This document shows, one piece after another, positions 34,008 to 41,963 of a DNA stretch of 64,000 nt. Where the stretch lies: assembly GCF_026341855.1 (NCBI RefSeq), contig NZ_JAPENW010000001.1, positions 5,075,001 through 5,139,000 of the forward strand. Direction: 5' to 3'. How positions within the stretch are numbered: position 1 is the stretch's first letter; each line of letters starts with the position of its first letter. Source of the stretch: Streptomyces sp. NBC_00568 (GTDB taxonomy: Bacteria; Actinomycetota; Actinomycetes; Streptomycetales; Streptomycetaceae). The notes beneath the pieces are model-generated. The model was not told where the DNA came from. It saw only the letters and a program-made list of their open reading frames with translations, and searched no databases. Made by a program: the position numbers and the translations under genes.

Positions 34008-35632
34008 GCGGCTCCCTGCACACGCCGCCCGGGGCCCAACCGGACACGCGGGCCCGGGTACCGAGCCAGCGCCGCTCGACGAACCGGGCGCATCCCGACC
34101 CGATCGACGAACTGGCCGAGAGCCTCGGGGAGTTCGTCTCCGCGGCCGTCCACCCCGACGAGGTGGCCGCGCTGCTCGAATCCGACGGTCTGTCGGACGA
34201 CCAGATACGCGAACGGTACGGCGTCAAGAACTCCTTCGCCCTCGCGGAGGAGTTGTTCGAGCGGGTCGACCGGGCCTATCCCGAACCGGAGGGCCCGGCC
34301 CACGACCCGTGGCGGATCGGGCTCCTCGGCTGTCTCCTGCGGGGCGTCGTCTTCGCCCTCCCCGGTCTCGGCTACGTCCTCGCGGCACCGCTTCTCGCGG
34401 GGCCCGAGGGCGCGTTCGGGCTTCCGGCCGGCACCGTCCCGATGCTCGCCGGGGCGCTGTGCGGCTGGACCTGGAACCAGGGGCTCGCGTACCGCGCGTA
34501 CACCTGGATGGGGCTCGGCGACCGCACGGCCGCCCGCCGCGCGCTGCTCGTCGGGACCCCGGTCGGCGTCCTGCTCGGCTCCCTGGTGGCCTTCGCGGCG
34601 GCCGGTACGGCCGGCGGGGGCGCCGTCGCCTTCGCCGCCGGGCAGTCCGGCTATCTGGGCGCGGCCACCGTCCTGCTCGTGATGGGCCGGGAACGCACGC
34701 TGCTCGCCGCCCTGACGCCCATGACGGCGGGCGCGATCGTCACCGTGTTCCACCCGGTCCCGGACCTGGCGCGGGTGGCGCTGCTGCTGGGCTCGCTGGC
34801 GGCGGTCGCCCTGCTCGGTCTGCTCGAAGTGGCACCCGCCGTCCGGGAGTCGGGGGAGGGGAGCTGGAGCGCGGGGCTTCTCGCGCTGCTGCCGTACGGG
34901 AACCTGCCGGGCGGCGCGGACCCGTCCGGGCGGGCCGGTGAACCGCGGGCGGCCTCCACGGGCCGGCCGTCCTCCGAGGCTCCCGAGGCCGAACCGGCCC
35001 GCCTCGACGGCCTCGCCGCGCGGCTGCGCGCCCGCAGGTCCGCCCCGCGCCCGAACGCCGGCACCCTCCCGTACGCCCTCTTCGGGCTCGGCAGTGGTGT
35101 TCTCGTGCTGTACGCGGCGCTCGGTGACGTCCTGACGGGAGCCCGCACGGCGGTCGCCGCACCGGCCGCTGTCGCGCTGACGCTCAGCATGGGGCCCGCC
35201 GAGTGGCTGCTGTTCCGGTTCCGCAGCGGGAGCCTGGCCGGGCAGCGTTCCAGCACGTCCGCGAGGCGTTTCCGGCGCGCCACCGCCGGCGCCCTCGTCC
35301 GCTGCCTGGCCGGCTACCTCGCCGCGCTGCTCGTGCTCGGCCTCGGCACCTCCGCGCTGTGGCCGCACGCGCCCACGGCCGCGGACGGGGTCCGGCTCGC
35401 CGGACTGCTCCTGCTGGGTGTGGTCATGTGGACCGGGCTGCTGCTCCAGTCCTTCGGCGCCGTCACCGGCACGGCCGCGATCGTCTGTGCCGCCGCGCTC
35501 GCCCAGACCGCGGCCCTCGCGACGCACACGGGCGACGCGCACTGGGTGGGCCTGATCGTGTACGGCACGGCGGCCGGCGCCCAGACCGCGCTCGTCTGCG
35601 CCCTGCTGGGAAAGGCGACGGCCCACCGATGA
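34004..35632 (+). CDS. Polytopic membrane protein, candidate exopolysaccharide exporter
   Basis: A 542-residue protein with a GTG start overlapping the glycosyltransferase stop (GTGA). The cytosolic N-terminus (about 90 residues) contains a helical segment, AALLESDGLSDDQIRERYGV and SFALAEELFERV. About 12 hydrophobic segments follow in two groups of six, separated by a polar, Ala/Pro/Arg-rich loop at about residues 285-350. The twelve-helix count and the partner gene recall PelG, the MOP-type Pel flippase, but no sequence motif proves it. It most likely moves the polymer or a precursor across the membrane. Confidence 0.6.
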   Translation: MSGSLHTPPGAQPDTRARVPSQRRSTNRAHPDPIDELAESLGEFVSAAVHPDEVAALLESDGLSDDQIRERYGVKNSFALAEELFERVDRAYPEPEGPAHDPWRIGLLGCLLRGVVFALPGLGYVLAAPLLAGPEGAFGLPAGTVPMLAGALCGWTWNQGLAYRAYTWMGLGDRTAARRALLVGTPVGVLLGSLVAFAAAGTAGGGAVAFAAGQSGYLGAATVLLVMGRERTLLAALTPMTAGAIVTVFHPVPDLARVALLLGSLAAVALLGLLEVAPAVRESGEGSWSAGLLALLPYGNLPGGADPSGRAGEPRAASTGRPSSEAPEAEPARLDGLAARLRARRSAPRPNAGTLPYALFGLGSGVLVLYAALGDVLTGARTAVAAPAAVALTLSMGPAEWLLFRFRSGSLAGQRSSTSARRFRRATAGALVRCLAGYLAALLVLGLGTSALWPHAPTAADGVRLAGLLLLGVVMWTGLLLQSFGAVTGTAAIVCAAALAQTAALATHTGDAHWVGLIVYGTAAGAQTALVCALLGKATAHR

Positions 35633-35669
35633 ACCCGCCGGCCACCGGTACGCGGAAGAGAGACCGCCC

Positions 35670-36386
35670 ATGCGACCGCCCATGAGTCCGTCCATGAGTC
35701 CGTCCATGAGCGCGCCCGGCGGCGCTCCGGGCTCGCCGACCTCGAAGACCCTTCTCGTCCCGTACTACGAACACCCTTCCGTCCGCCCGGCGGAATGGGA
35801 CGCGCTCGTCGCCGCCGCGCCCCGGCTGCACGGCGTCGTGCTGAACCCCGCCAGCGGACCAGGCGACCGTCTCGACCCGGCGTTCGCGGCGGTCGCCGGG
35901 CGGTTGCGCGCGGCGGACGTCCGGGTGCTCGGCTACGTCGACACGGACTACGGGCGCAGACCGCTCGCGGACGTCGTACGCGATCTGATCCGGCATCGCG
36001 ACTGGTACGGCACCGACGGCACCTTCCTCGACCAGGTCGCCGCCGTGGAAAGCGAGTTCGGGTACTACCGGCGGCTGGCGGCGGCGGCCCGGGGACTCGG
36101 CGGCGGCCTCGTCCTCAACCACGGCACGGCACCGCACCCCTCGTACGCCCGGATCGCCGACGTGCTCGTCACCTTCGAGGGCACCTGGACCAGCTACCGC
36201 AGGAGACCCCCGCCGCCGTGGACCGGTGCCGGGGCGAGCCTCTGCCATCTCGTCCACGGGGTACCGGCCGACGCCGACGCGGCGGCGCTGGCACGCGAGC
36301 GGGGGGCCGCGCTGCACTGCGCGGTCCCCGGCGTGGGGGACCACCCCTGGGGCACGCTTCCGCACGCCCTGGTGCCCACCCCGTGA
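35670..36386 (+). CDS. Spherulin-4/GH135-like protein
   Basis: A 238-residue protein of the spherulation-specific family 4 type. LLVPYYEHPSVRPAEWDALV, LHGVVLNPASGPG, VLGYVDTDYGRR, the acidic TDGTFLDQVAAVESEFGYY and VTFEGTW are recognisable strands of the TIM barrel. Fungal Sph3 (GH135), of this family, cleaves galactosaminogalactan and is needed for its production. No signal peptide is visible, and the N-terminus has a repeated MSPS unit with several possible ATG starts (35670, 35682, 35694, 35706). As the last gene of the cluster it may trim the product inside the cell, or may use a start I did not identify. Confidence 0.75.
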   Translation: MRPPMSPSMSPSMSAPGGAPGSPTSKTLLVPYYEHPSVRPAEWDALVAAAPRLHGVVLNPASGPGDRLDPAFAAVAGRLRAADVRVLGYVDTDYGRRPLADVVRDLIRHRDWYGTDGTFLDQVAAVESEFGYYRRLAAAARGLGGGLVLNHGTAPHPSYARIADVLVTFEGTWTSYRRRPPPPWTGAGASLCHLVHGVPADADAAALARERGAALHCAVPGVGDHPWGTLPHALVPTP

Positions 36387-36432
36387 AGCGCCCTCCGCCC
36401 CGGGGCCCGGAGCCTGAAGCCGGGCGTGACGT

Positions 36433-37056
36433 TCAAGAAGTGCTGACCGGGGGCGGGGTGCCGGGCATGCGGAGCCCGAGGCCCGTCACCGCGGTTCCCG
36501 ACACCCGGTCCGCCAGCGAGCGGCGGCTCGGGGCGAGCACGGGCAGCGCGTTCAGGAAGAAGATCACGACGGCGACGGTCCACACCAGCACCGAGAGCAC
36601 GAACTCGCCCTCCACCAACAGGACGCAGGCCACCGCGTACACGGCGACGTCGGCCGTCGTGGTCACCGCGGCCCGCAGTGCCGCACGGCGCGGAGCGGAC
36701 GGGGTGACCTTCAGGCCGAACAGGGCCTTGCCGACGGTCCGTCCGGTGAGGGCGAGCGCCGACCACTGGTAGAGGAAGGTCGCGACCACCAGCAGCCCGA
36801 AGGCCTGCTCCACGTCCCGGACCGCCTTTCGCCAGAGCGAGAGCCCGAAGCCCCCGGAGGCGCCGACGACATCGCCGCGCGAGGTGAGGAGGTCCCAGCC
36901 ACCGCGCGTCGCGAGATCCGGCACGTCCGTGACGAGCGCGGAGACGCGGTGGAAGGTGAGCACGGCGAGCGCGGACGCCGCCGCGAGCACCAGCGCGAAG
37001 TCGATGAACCACGCCATGAGGCGCCGAGATTTCGGCAGTGGCGGCACGTTCGGCAC
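36433..37056 (-). CDS. RDD-family membrane protein
   Basis: A 207-residue RDD protein. SRRLMAWFIDFALVLAAAS carries the signature Arg and Asp at the first helix. Three to four hydrophobic segments are visible. TGRTVGKALFGLKVTPSAPRRAALR and RSLADRVSGTAVTG are the C-terminal family features. The GTG start is preceded by GGGGGA. It is convergent with the spherulin-like gene, 46 bases away, and not obviously part of that cluster. Confidence 0.85.
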   Translation of the reverse strand: MPNVPPLPKSRRLMAWFIDFALVLAAASALAVLTFHRVSALVTDVPDLATRGGWDLLTSRGDVVGASGGFGLSLWRKAVRDVEQAFGLLVVATFLYQWSALALTGRTVGKALFGLKVTPSAPRRAALRAAVTTTADVAVYAVACVLLVEGEFVLSVLVWTVAVVIFFLNALPVLAPSRRSLADRVSGTAVTGLGLRMPGTPPPVSTS

Positions 37057-37167
37057 AGACGTCCCCCGATCACGATCCGTTGTCTGTTCGGCCGCTCAGA
37101 TTAGTGGGGGCGCCGGTCCTTGGCGGCGTTCGCCGGTGATCGTTCCAGGCCGGTGACAGAACGGTGA

Positions 37168-37962
37168 TCAGCCCAGCGAGAGAACCACGAGCGCGGTCGT
37201 CGCCGCCGTCTCCGCGAGGCCCCCGAACACGTCGCCGGTGATCCCGCCGAAGCGGCGGGTGCAGTGCCGCAGCAGCAGTTCGGCGGCCACGCAGGAGGCA
37301 CCCGCGGCCACCGCGGCGCGCACCAGGTCGTACGACCCGACGAGCGCGCCGCCACCCGCCGCCGCGCCGGTCACGGCCACCGCCACCAGCAGCGCGGCGC
37401 GGGGCGGAACGGTTCCCGCGACCGCCGCGCCCAGGCCCTCGGGCCGGGCCGCGGGCACCCCGGTGCGGGCGGCGAGCGTGAGGGCGAGGCGGGCCACGGT
37501 GGCCGAGACGACGGCCGCGAGCGCGCCCCGGGCCCATGAGGAGTCGTACGCCTGGGCGAGTGCGGCCACCTGGGCGAGCAGCACGAACAACAGGGTGATC
37601 ACGCCGAACGGGCCGATGTCCGACTGCTTCATGATCCGCAGCGCGTCCTCGGCGGGCTTGCCGCTGCCCAGCCCGTCCGCGGTGTCGGCGAGGCCGTCGA
37701 GGTGCAGGCCGCGGGTGAGCGCGGCCGGTACGGCGGCGGTGGCCACGGCCGCGAGCAGCGGGCCGGCGCCCATGGCCAGCAGTGCCAGGCCCACCAGGGC
37801 GGCGCCCGCCCCGACCACGAGACCGGCCAGGGGAGCGCACAGCATGCCGCCGCGCGCCGCGTCGCGGTCCCAGCGGGTCACCTTCACCGGGAGCACGGTG
37901 AGGGTGCCGAAGGCGAAACGGAGGCTGTCGGGGAGAGAGGCCCCGGAGGCGGTCTTGGACAT
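37168..37962 (-). CDS. cobS: Adenosylcobinamide-GDP ribazoletransferase
   Basis: A 264-residue integral membrane enzyme that joins adenosylcobinamide-GDP with alpha-ribazole in the last steps of cobalamin synthesis. It shows the family motif LHLDGLADTADGLGSG with the metal-binding aspartates, followed by DIGPFGVI and several membrane helices. Together with cobT at 42 kb and the CobU fusion at 45 kb it completes nucleotide-loop assembly. No cobalamin riboswitch is visible upstream. Confidence 0.95.
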   Translation of the reverse strand: MSKTASGASLPDSLRFAFGTLTVLPVKVTRWDRDAARGGMLCAPLAGLVVGAGAALVGLALLAMGAGPLLAAVATAAVPAALTRGLHLDGLADTADGLGSGKPAEDALRIMKQSDIGPFGVITLLFVLLAQVAALAQAYDSSWARGALAAVVSATVARLALTLAARTGVPAARPEGLGAAVAGTVPPRAALLVAVAVTGAAAGGGALVGSYDLVRAAVAAGASCVAAELLLRHCTRRFGGITGDVFGGLAETAATTALVVLSLG

Positions 37963-38022
37963 CGGCGCAGGCTACCCGGACGCCCGGAGGGCGGATACAG
38001 CGGCGATGGATAAAGTTCGCAT

Positions 38023-38790
38023 ATGGGTCATTGGTTGCAGCGGAACATCGTCGAACCCGGGAAACTCCCCCTGTTGCTGGCGCTGGCCTCGTTCGTCCTG
38101 ACCTTCGTGGTCACCCGTTCCATCGTGCGGCTCATCCGCGCGGGCAAAGGGCCCTTCGGCAACGTCAAGGCCGGTGATCTGCACATCCACCACGTGGTGC
38201 CCGGCGTCGTGCTCACGGTGATCGGCGGCTTCGGCGCGGTCGCCAGCAGCCGGTACGGGTTCTGGCCGTGCGTGTGCGCCGTGGTGTTCGGCATCGGAGC
38301 GGGCCTCGTGCTCGACGAGTTCGCGCTGATCCTGCACCTCGACGACGTCTACTGGACCGAGGCCGGGCGCAAGAGCGTCGAGGTCGTGGTGGTCACGGCC
38401 TCCCTGGTCGGACTGATGCTCAGCGGCTTCTCGCCGCTCGGCGTCAACGACACCACCGACCAGGAGTTGCAGGACCGCGCCAGCGTGATCGTGACCATCG
38501 CCCTGAACTTCCTCTTCGCGCTGATCGCCCTGAGCAAGGGGAAGGCGCGCACGGCCATCTTCGGGGTGATCATTCCCTTCATCGCCCTGATCGGCTCGAT
38601 CCGGCTGGCCAAGCCCGGTTCGCCGTGGGCCAAGCGCTTCTACCGGCGCCGGCCGCGCGCCCGCGCCCGGTCCAGACTGCGCTTCTACCGGCACGACCGC
38701 CGCTGGGCGGGCCCCAGCCGCAAGGTTCAGGACTGGATCGGCGGCAAGCCCGACCCCGAGCCGGCCCGTTCCCTGCCCGAACGGCCGTGA
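38023..38790 (+). CDS. Conserved integral membrane protein
   Basis: A 255-residue protein with five or six hydrophobic segments. A short motif VKAGDLHIHHVVPGVVL and later VLDEFALILHLDDVYW carry conserved His and acidic residues that could bind metal or a headgroup. The C-terminal tail is basic and Arg-rich (RFYRRRPRARARSRLRFYRHDRR). Function unknown. Its last 64 bases overlap the end of the convergent rhomboid-like gene. Confidence 0.75.
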   Translation: MGHWLQRNIVEPGKLPLLLALASFVLTFVVTRSIVRLIRAGKGPFGNVKAGDLHIHHVVPGVVLTVIGGFGAVASSRYGFWPCVCAVVFGIGAGLVLDEFALILHLDDVYWTEAGRKSVEVVVVTASLVGLMLSGFSPLGVNDTTDQELQDRASVIVTIALNFLFALIALSKGKARTAIFGVIIPFIALIGSIRLAKPGSPWAKRFYRRRPRARARSRLRFYRHDRRWAGPSRKVQDWIGGKPDPEPARSLPERP

Positions 38791-39428
38791 CGCGCCGCGG
38801 AGACGCAGCACATCACCAGAACCGCCCCGATGGCCGCCAGGTGCTCCTTGCCCGCCAGGTTGTCCTTGAGGAGTACCTCGACCACCATGGCCCCGATCAC
38901 CACCCCCGCCGTCACATACGCCCGGTAGCGCCAGCCGAGGAACACGGCGAGGCCCACCACGGCCGCCGACGGGCCGGTGTCGACGACCTGGGCGTCCGCC
39001 CCGGGCAGACCCAGCGGATGGTGCGGGCCGAGCGCGATGCCGACACGGGCGTAGAGCGTCCCGGCCAGCGTGGCGACGTACGCGATGACGAGCGTGCGCC
39101 ACCAGCCCAGACAGATCTCGGCGATCCCGAAGACGAGGAGGATCTGCGCGAGCGCGCCCCACACGGGCAGATCCAGCGCCGGTACGAACAGGGAGAGCGG
39201 AGTGCGCAGCAGGGCGAGCGGCAGCGGGTCCTCGGCCCGGACGGAGCCGGCGTTCTGCACCAGCTGGTAACCCCAGGACTGGTTCTGCACGAACTGGAGA
39301 ACCGCCGTCAGGCACACCGCGCCGAGCGTCATCGGAACCGCCCGCCACCGCTTCGCCACCAGGGCCCGGCGCACGGTGACGTACAGCGGACCCCACTCGG
39401 CGCGGGCCCGGCCGGCGAGCCTGCTCAT
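38727..39428 (-). CDS. Rhomboid-like membrane protein
   Basis: A 233-residue protein with about six hydrophobic segments. VDTGPSAAVVGLAV resembles the rhomboid GxSGAxxG serine motif, and EHLAAIGAVLVM on the last helix resembles the rhomboid histidine motif. Other features are weak, so active protease status is uncertain. The ATG at 39428 (MSRLAGRARAEWG) starts 44 bases after the MprF-like gene stops, on the same strand. The two are probably cotranscribed and may act on lipids or envelope proteins. Confidence 0.6.
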   Translation of the reverse strand: MSRLAGRARAEWGPLYVTVRRALVAKRWRAVPMTLGAVCLTAVLQFVQNQSWGYQLVQNAGSVRAEDPLPLALLRTPLSLFVPALDLPVWGALAQILLVFGIAEICLGWWRTLVIAYVATLAGTLYARVGIALGPHHPLGLPGADAQVVDTGPSAAVVGLAVFLGWRYRAYVTAGVVIGAMVVEVLLKDNLAGKEHLAAIGAVLVMCCVSAARHGRSGRERAGSGSGLPPIQS

Positions 39429-39471
39429 CCGGCGGCCCCCACGGCCCGTCGCGCGCCGGTCCCCGGCGGTC

Positions 39472-41268
39472 TCATCTGTGCGATTCCAGGTGCTTGCGGT
39501 GCAGCCACTTCGGCAGGCCCGGCGCCTCCAGGAACCCCTCGGCGCGCGCGGACGCGACACCGATGCGCAGCAGGTCGGCGCTCTTCTCGAAGAGCAGGAA
39601 CCGCGGCTCCCAGATGGGCCGGTACTTGGCGTTGGCCCGGTACAGCGACTCGATCTGCCACCAGCGCGAGAAGAAGCTGAGCAGCGAGCGCCACAGCCGC
39701 AGCACCGGTCCCGCGCCGAGCCGCGCACCGCGTTCGAAGACCGAACGGAACATCGCGAAGTTGAGCGAGACCTGGGTGATCCCGATCTCCTGGGCGCGCC
39801 GCAGGAGTTCGATCACCATGAACTCCATCAGCCCGTTCTCCGCGTCGCGGTCGCGCCGCATCAGGTCCAGCGAGAGCCCGTGCGGCCCCCACGGCACGAA
39901 GGACAGCACCGCCCGCAACTCGCCCTCGGCATCGGTGCATTCGAGCATCACGCAGCGCCCGTCCTCGGGATCGCCGAGCCGGCCGAGCGCCATGCTGAAG
40001 CCGCGCTCGGTCGCGCCGTCGCGCCAGTCGTCCGCACGCCTGAGCAGATACGCCAGCTCGGCGGCCGGGATGTCCTCGTGCCGTCGGATGCGCACCCGGT
40101 ACCCGGCCCGCCTGACCCGGTTGTAGGCCTGCCGGACGGTACGCATGGCCCGTCCTTCGAGGGTGAACTCGGCCGTCTCCACGAGGGCTTCGTCACCGAG
40201 CTCGAGGGCGTCGAGACCGTGCCGGGAGTAGATGGTGCCCGCCTCCTCGCTCGCGCCCATCACCGCCGGGATCCAGCCGTGCTCCCGGGCCTCGGCGAGC
40301 CAGGGCTCGATGGCGCCGGGCCATGCCTCCGGGTCGCCGATGGGGTCGCCGCTCGCCAGGGACACCCCGCCCACCACGCGGTACGCCACCGCCGCCTTGC
40401 CGGTGGGCGACCAGACCACGCTCTTCTCCCGGCGCAGCGCGAAGTAGCCCAGCGAGTCCCGGTCGCCGTTGCGGTCGAGCAGCGCGCGCAGCCGCTTCTC
40501 GTCGTCCTCGGTGAGCGGGTCGACGGCGCGCCGGGAGCGGAACGCCGCGTAGAGGACGGCGAGCACCAGCAGGGTGCTGAGCACGTTGATGCCGACGACG
40601 ACCCAGTTGGGCGTCGAGATCCCGGGGTAGTGGGAGTCGTCGGCGGCGACCGAGACGAGCCGCAGGGTGCCGTAGCGCCAGCGGTCCAGGAACGTCGAAC
40701 GGTGGGCGTCCTGCGCTTCGTTGGTGACTGTGACCAGCAGCGCGGCGAGCAGGGAGGTGACCAGCAGCCCGCCGACCGCGACGGCCGCGGCGAGCTTGGG
40801 GTTCGACCGGTCGCCCTTGGCGTAGAACTCCCGGCGGCCGACGGCGAGGGAGCCCACGAAGGCCGCGGTCAGCACGAGCGACACCCAGTTCTGCGCGTAC
40901 TGGCGGATCTCCGGGAACGCCATCGCGACGGCGAACAGCAGCAGGAACATGCCGCTCAGCACGGAGTTGAGGATCCACGCGGCCCGCTTGCGCCGCCGCA
41001 TCGTGATGGCCAGGAACATCGTGAACACACCGGAGGCGAATCCGGCGGTCAACAGGTACGGGGTGAAGTAGTTCTCGGTGTTGTGCCGTCGTACGTCCTG
41101 GCCGAGCGACACCCACACGGCGCTCAGAAAGTTGATGAACGTGACCGCGCGCAGATACCAGACGGCGAAGGCGGCGGACCGCCGCGAGGCGGCCGTGGAC
41201 CGCCGGTCCCCGTGGTTCCGGCGGACCGACGCCCGTTCCTGGTCAACGGCAATTCGGGCATCTCCCAT
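39472..41268 (-). CDS. MprF/LysX-like phosphatidylglycerol lysyltransferase (DUF2156)
   Basis: A 598-residue protein. The N-terminal half has six or so membrane helices (from VWYLRAVTFINFLSAVW on). The C-terminal half is the DUF2156/LPG-synthase domain: SPTGKAAVAYRVVGGVSLASGDPIGDP, WIPAVMGASEEAGTIYSRHGLDALELGDEALV, GFSMALGRLGDPEDGR and VLSFVPWGPHGLSLDLMRRD. Such enzymes transfer an aminoacyl group from aminoacyl-tRNA to phosphatidylglycerol and lower the negative charge of the membrane. Amino acid specificity cannot be read. The ATG at 41268 (MGDARIAVDQ) was chosen. Confidence 0.85.
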   Translation of the reverse strand: MGDARIAVDQERASVRRNHGDRRSTAASRRSAAFAVWYLRAVTFINFLSAVWVSLGQDVRRHNTENYFTPYLLTAGFASGVFTMFLAITMRRRKRAAWILNSVLSGMFLLLFAVAMAFPEIRQYAQNWVSLVLTAAFVGSLAVGRREFYAKGDRSNPKLAAAVAVGGLLVTSLLAALLVTVTNEAQDAHRSTFLDRWRYGTLRLVSVAADDSHYPGISTPNWVVVGINVLSTLLVLAVLYAAFRSRRAVDPLTEDDEKRLRALLDRNGDRDSLGYFALRREKSVVWSPTGKAAVAYRVVGGVSLASGDPIGDPEAWPGAIEPWLAEAREHGWIPAVMGASEEAGTIYSRHGLDALELGDEALVETAEFTLEGRAMRTVRQAYNRVRRAGYRVRIRRHEDIPAAELAYLLRRADDWRDGATERGFSMALGRLGDPEDGRCVMLECTDAEGELRAVLSFVPWGPHGLSLDLMRRDRDAENGLMEFMVIELLRRAQEIGITQVSLNFAMFRSVFERGARLGAGPVLRLWRSLLSFFSRWWQIESLYRANAKYRPIWEPRFLLFEKSADLLRIGVASARAEGFLEAPGLPKWLHRKHLESHR

Positions 41269-41963
41269 AAAGCGCGATGATATGGGGCATTGCACCCCGC
41301 GCGGGGGAGGGCCGGTACGGGTGGTGCCCCGCCGGGCGGCGGGTTCTGCTCCTGCCGATGCCCCGGGGGCGCCCGGCTGCCGGGGCACCGGACCTCATCC
41401 CCGGACCGGGGGCCGGTCGGCACCTCGTCCCGGCCCGGTCCCGGAGAACAGGCGTCGGGCCCGGTGCGCCCTCGGGGCGGGTGAGGGCGGGCTTCGGTCG
41501 GCGTGCCGTCCCGGCCGGGGCCTGAGGGGATTGGCGTCGGGCCCGGTGTGCCCTCGGGGCGGGGCGGCGGGCTTCGGTCTGCGTGCCGTTCCGGCTGGGG
41601 CCTGGGGGGTTGGCGTCGGAGCCGGGTGTGCCCTCGGGGTCGAGGGTGTCGGGTCCGGTCGGTGAATCGTCCGGGACGGTCCGGGGAGTCGGCGTCGGGA
41701 CCGGGTGTGCCCTCGGGCGGGGGAAGGGCGGGCTTCGGTCTGCGTGCCGTTCCGGCTGGGGTCTCGGGGGTTGGTATCGGAGCCGGGTGTGCCCTCGGGG
41801 CGGGCGGCCGGCCCCGGTCGGTGAACGTCCCGGCCGGGGCTGGTGAGTCGGTGTCGCGCGTGGGTGCGCCCGGGGGCGGGGCGGGCAGCCCGGTCGGCCG
41901 GTCGTCCCGGCGCGGGCCGGACGACAGGCGCCGGGTTAAGGCGCGGCCTCGGAGGCCGGTCGG
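41269..41963. repeat. Intergenic minisatellite, about 80-bp unit
   Basis: The 695-base spacer between cobT and the MprF-like gene has no convincing gene. From about 41420 to 41900 it contains six degenerate tandem copies marked by a GTGTGCCCTCGGGG core at about 41464, 41546, 41626, 41705, 41787 and 41864. Units often share GGGCTTCGGTCTGCGTGCCG. Spacing is 77-82 bases. GC content is extreme, so all frames are open. Confidence 0.8.

Noticed and set aside
38727..38790. Overlap of convergent gene ends as a sign of a frameshift
   Set aside because: Both C-terminal ends are plausible (basic tail on one side, hydrophilic tail on the other), and 64-base tail-to-tail overlaps occur in compact genomes. 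No frameshift is needed.
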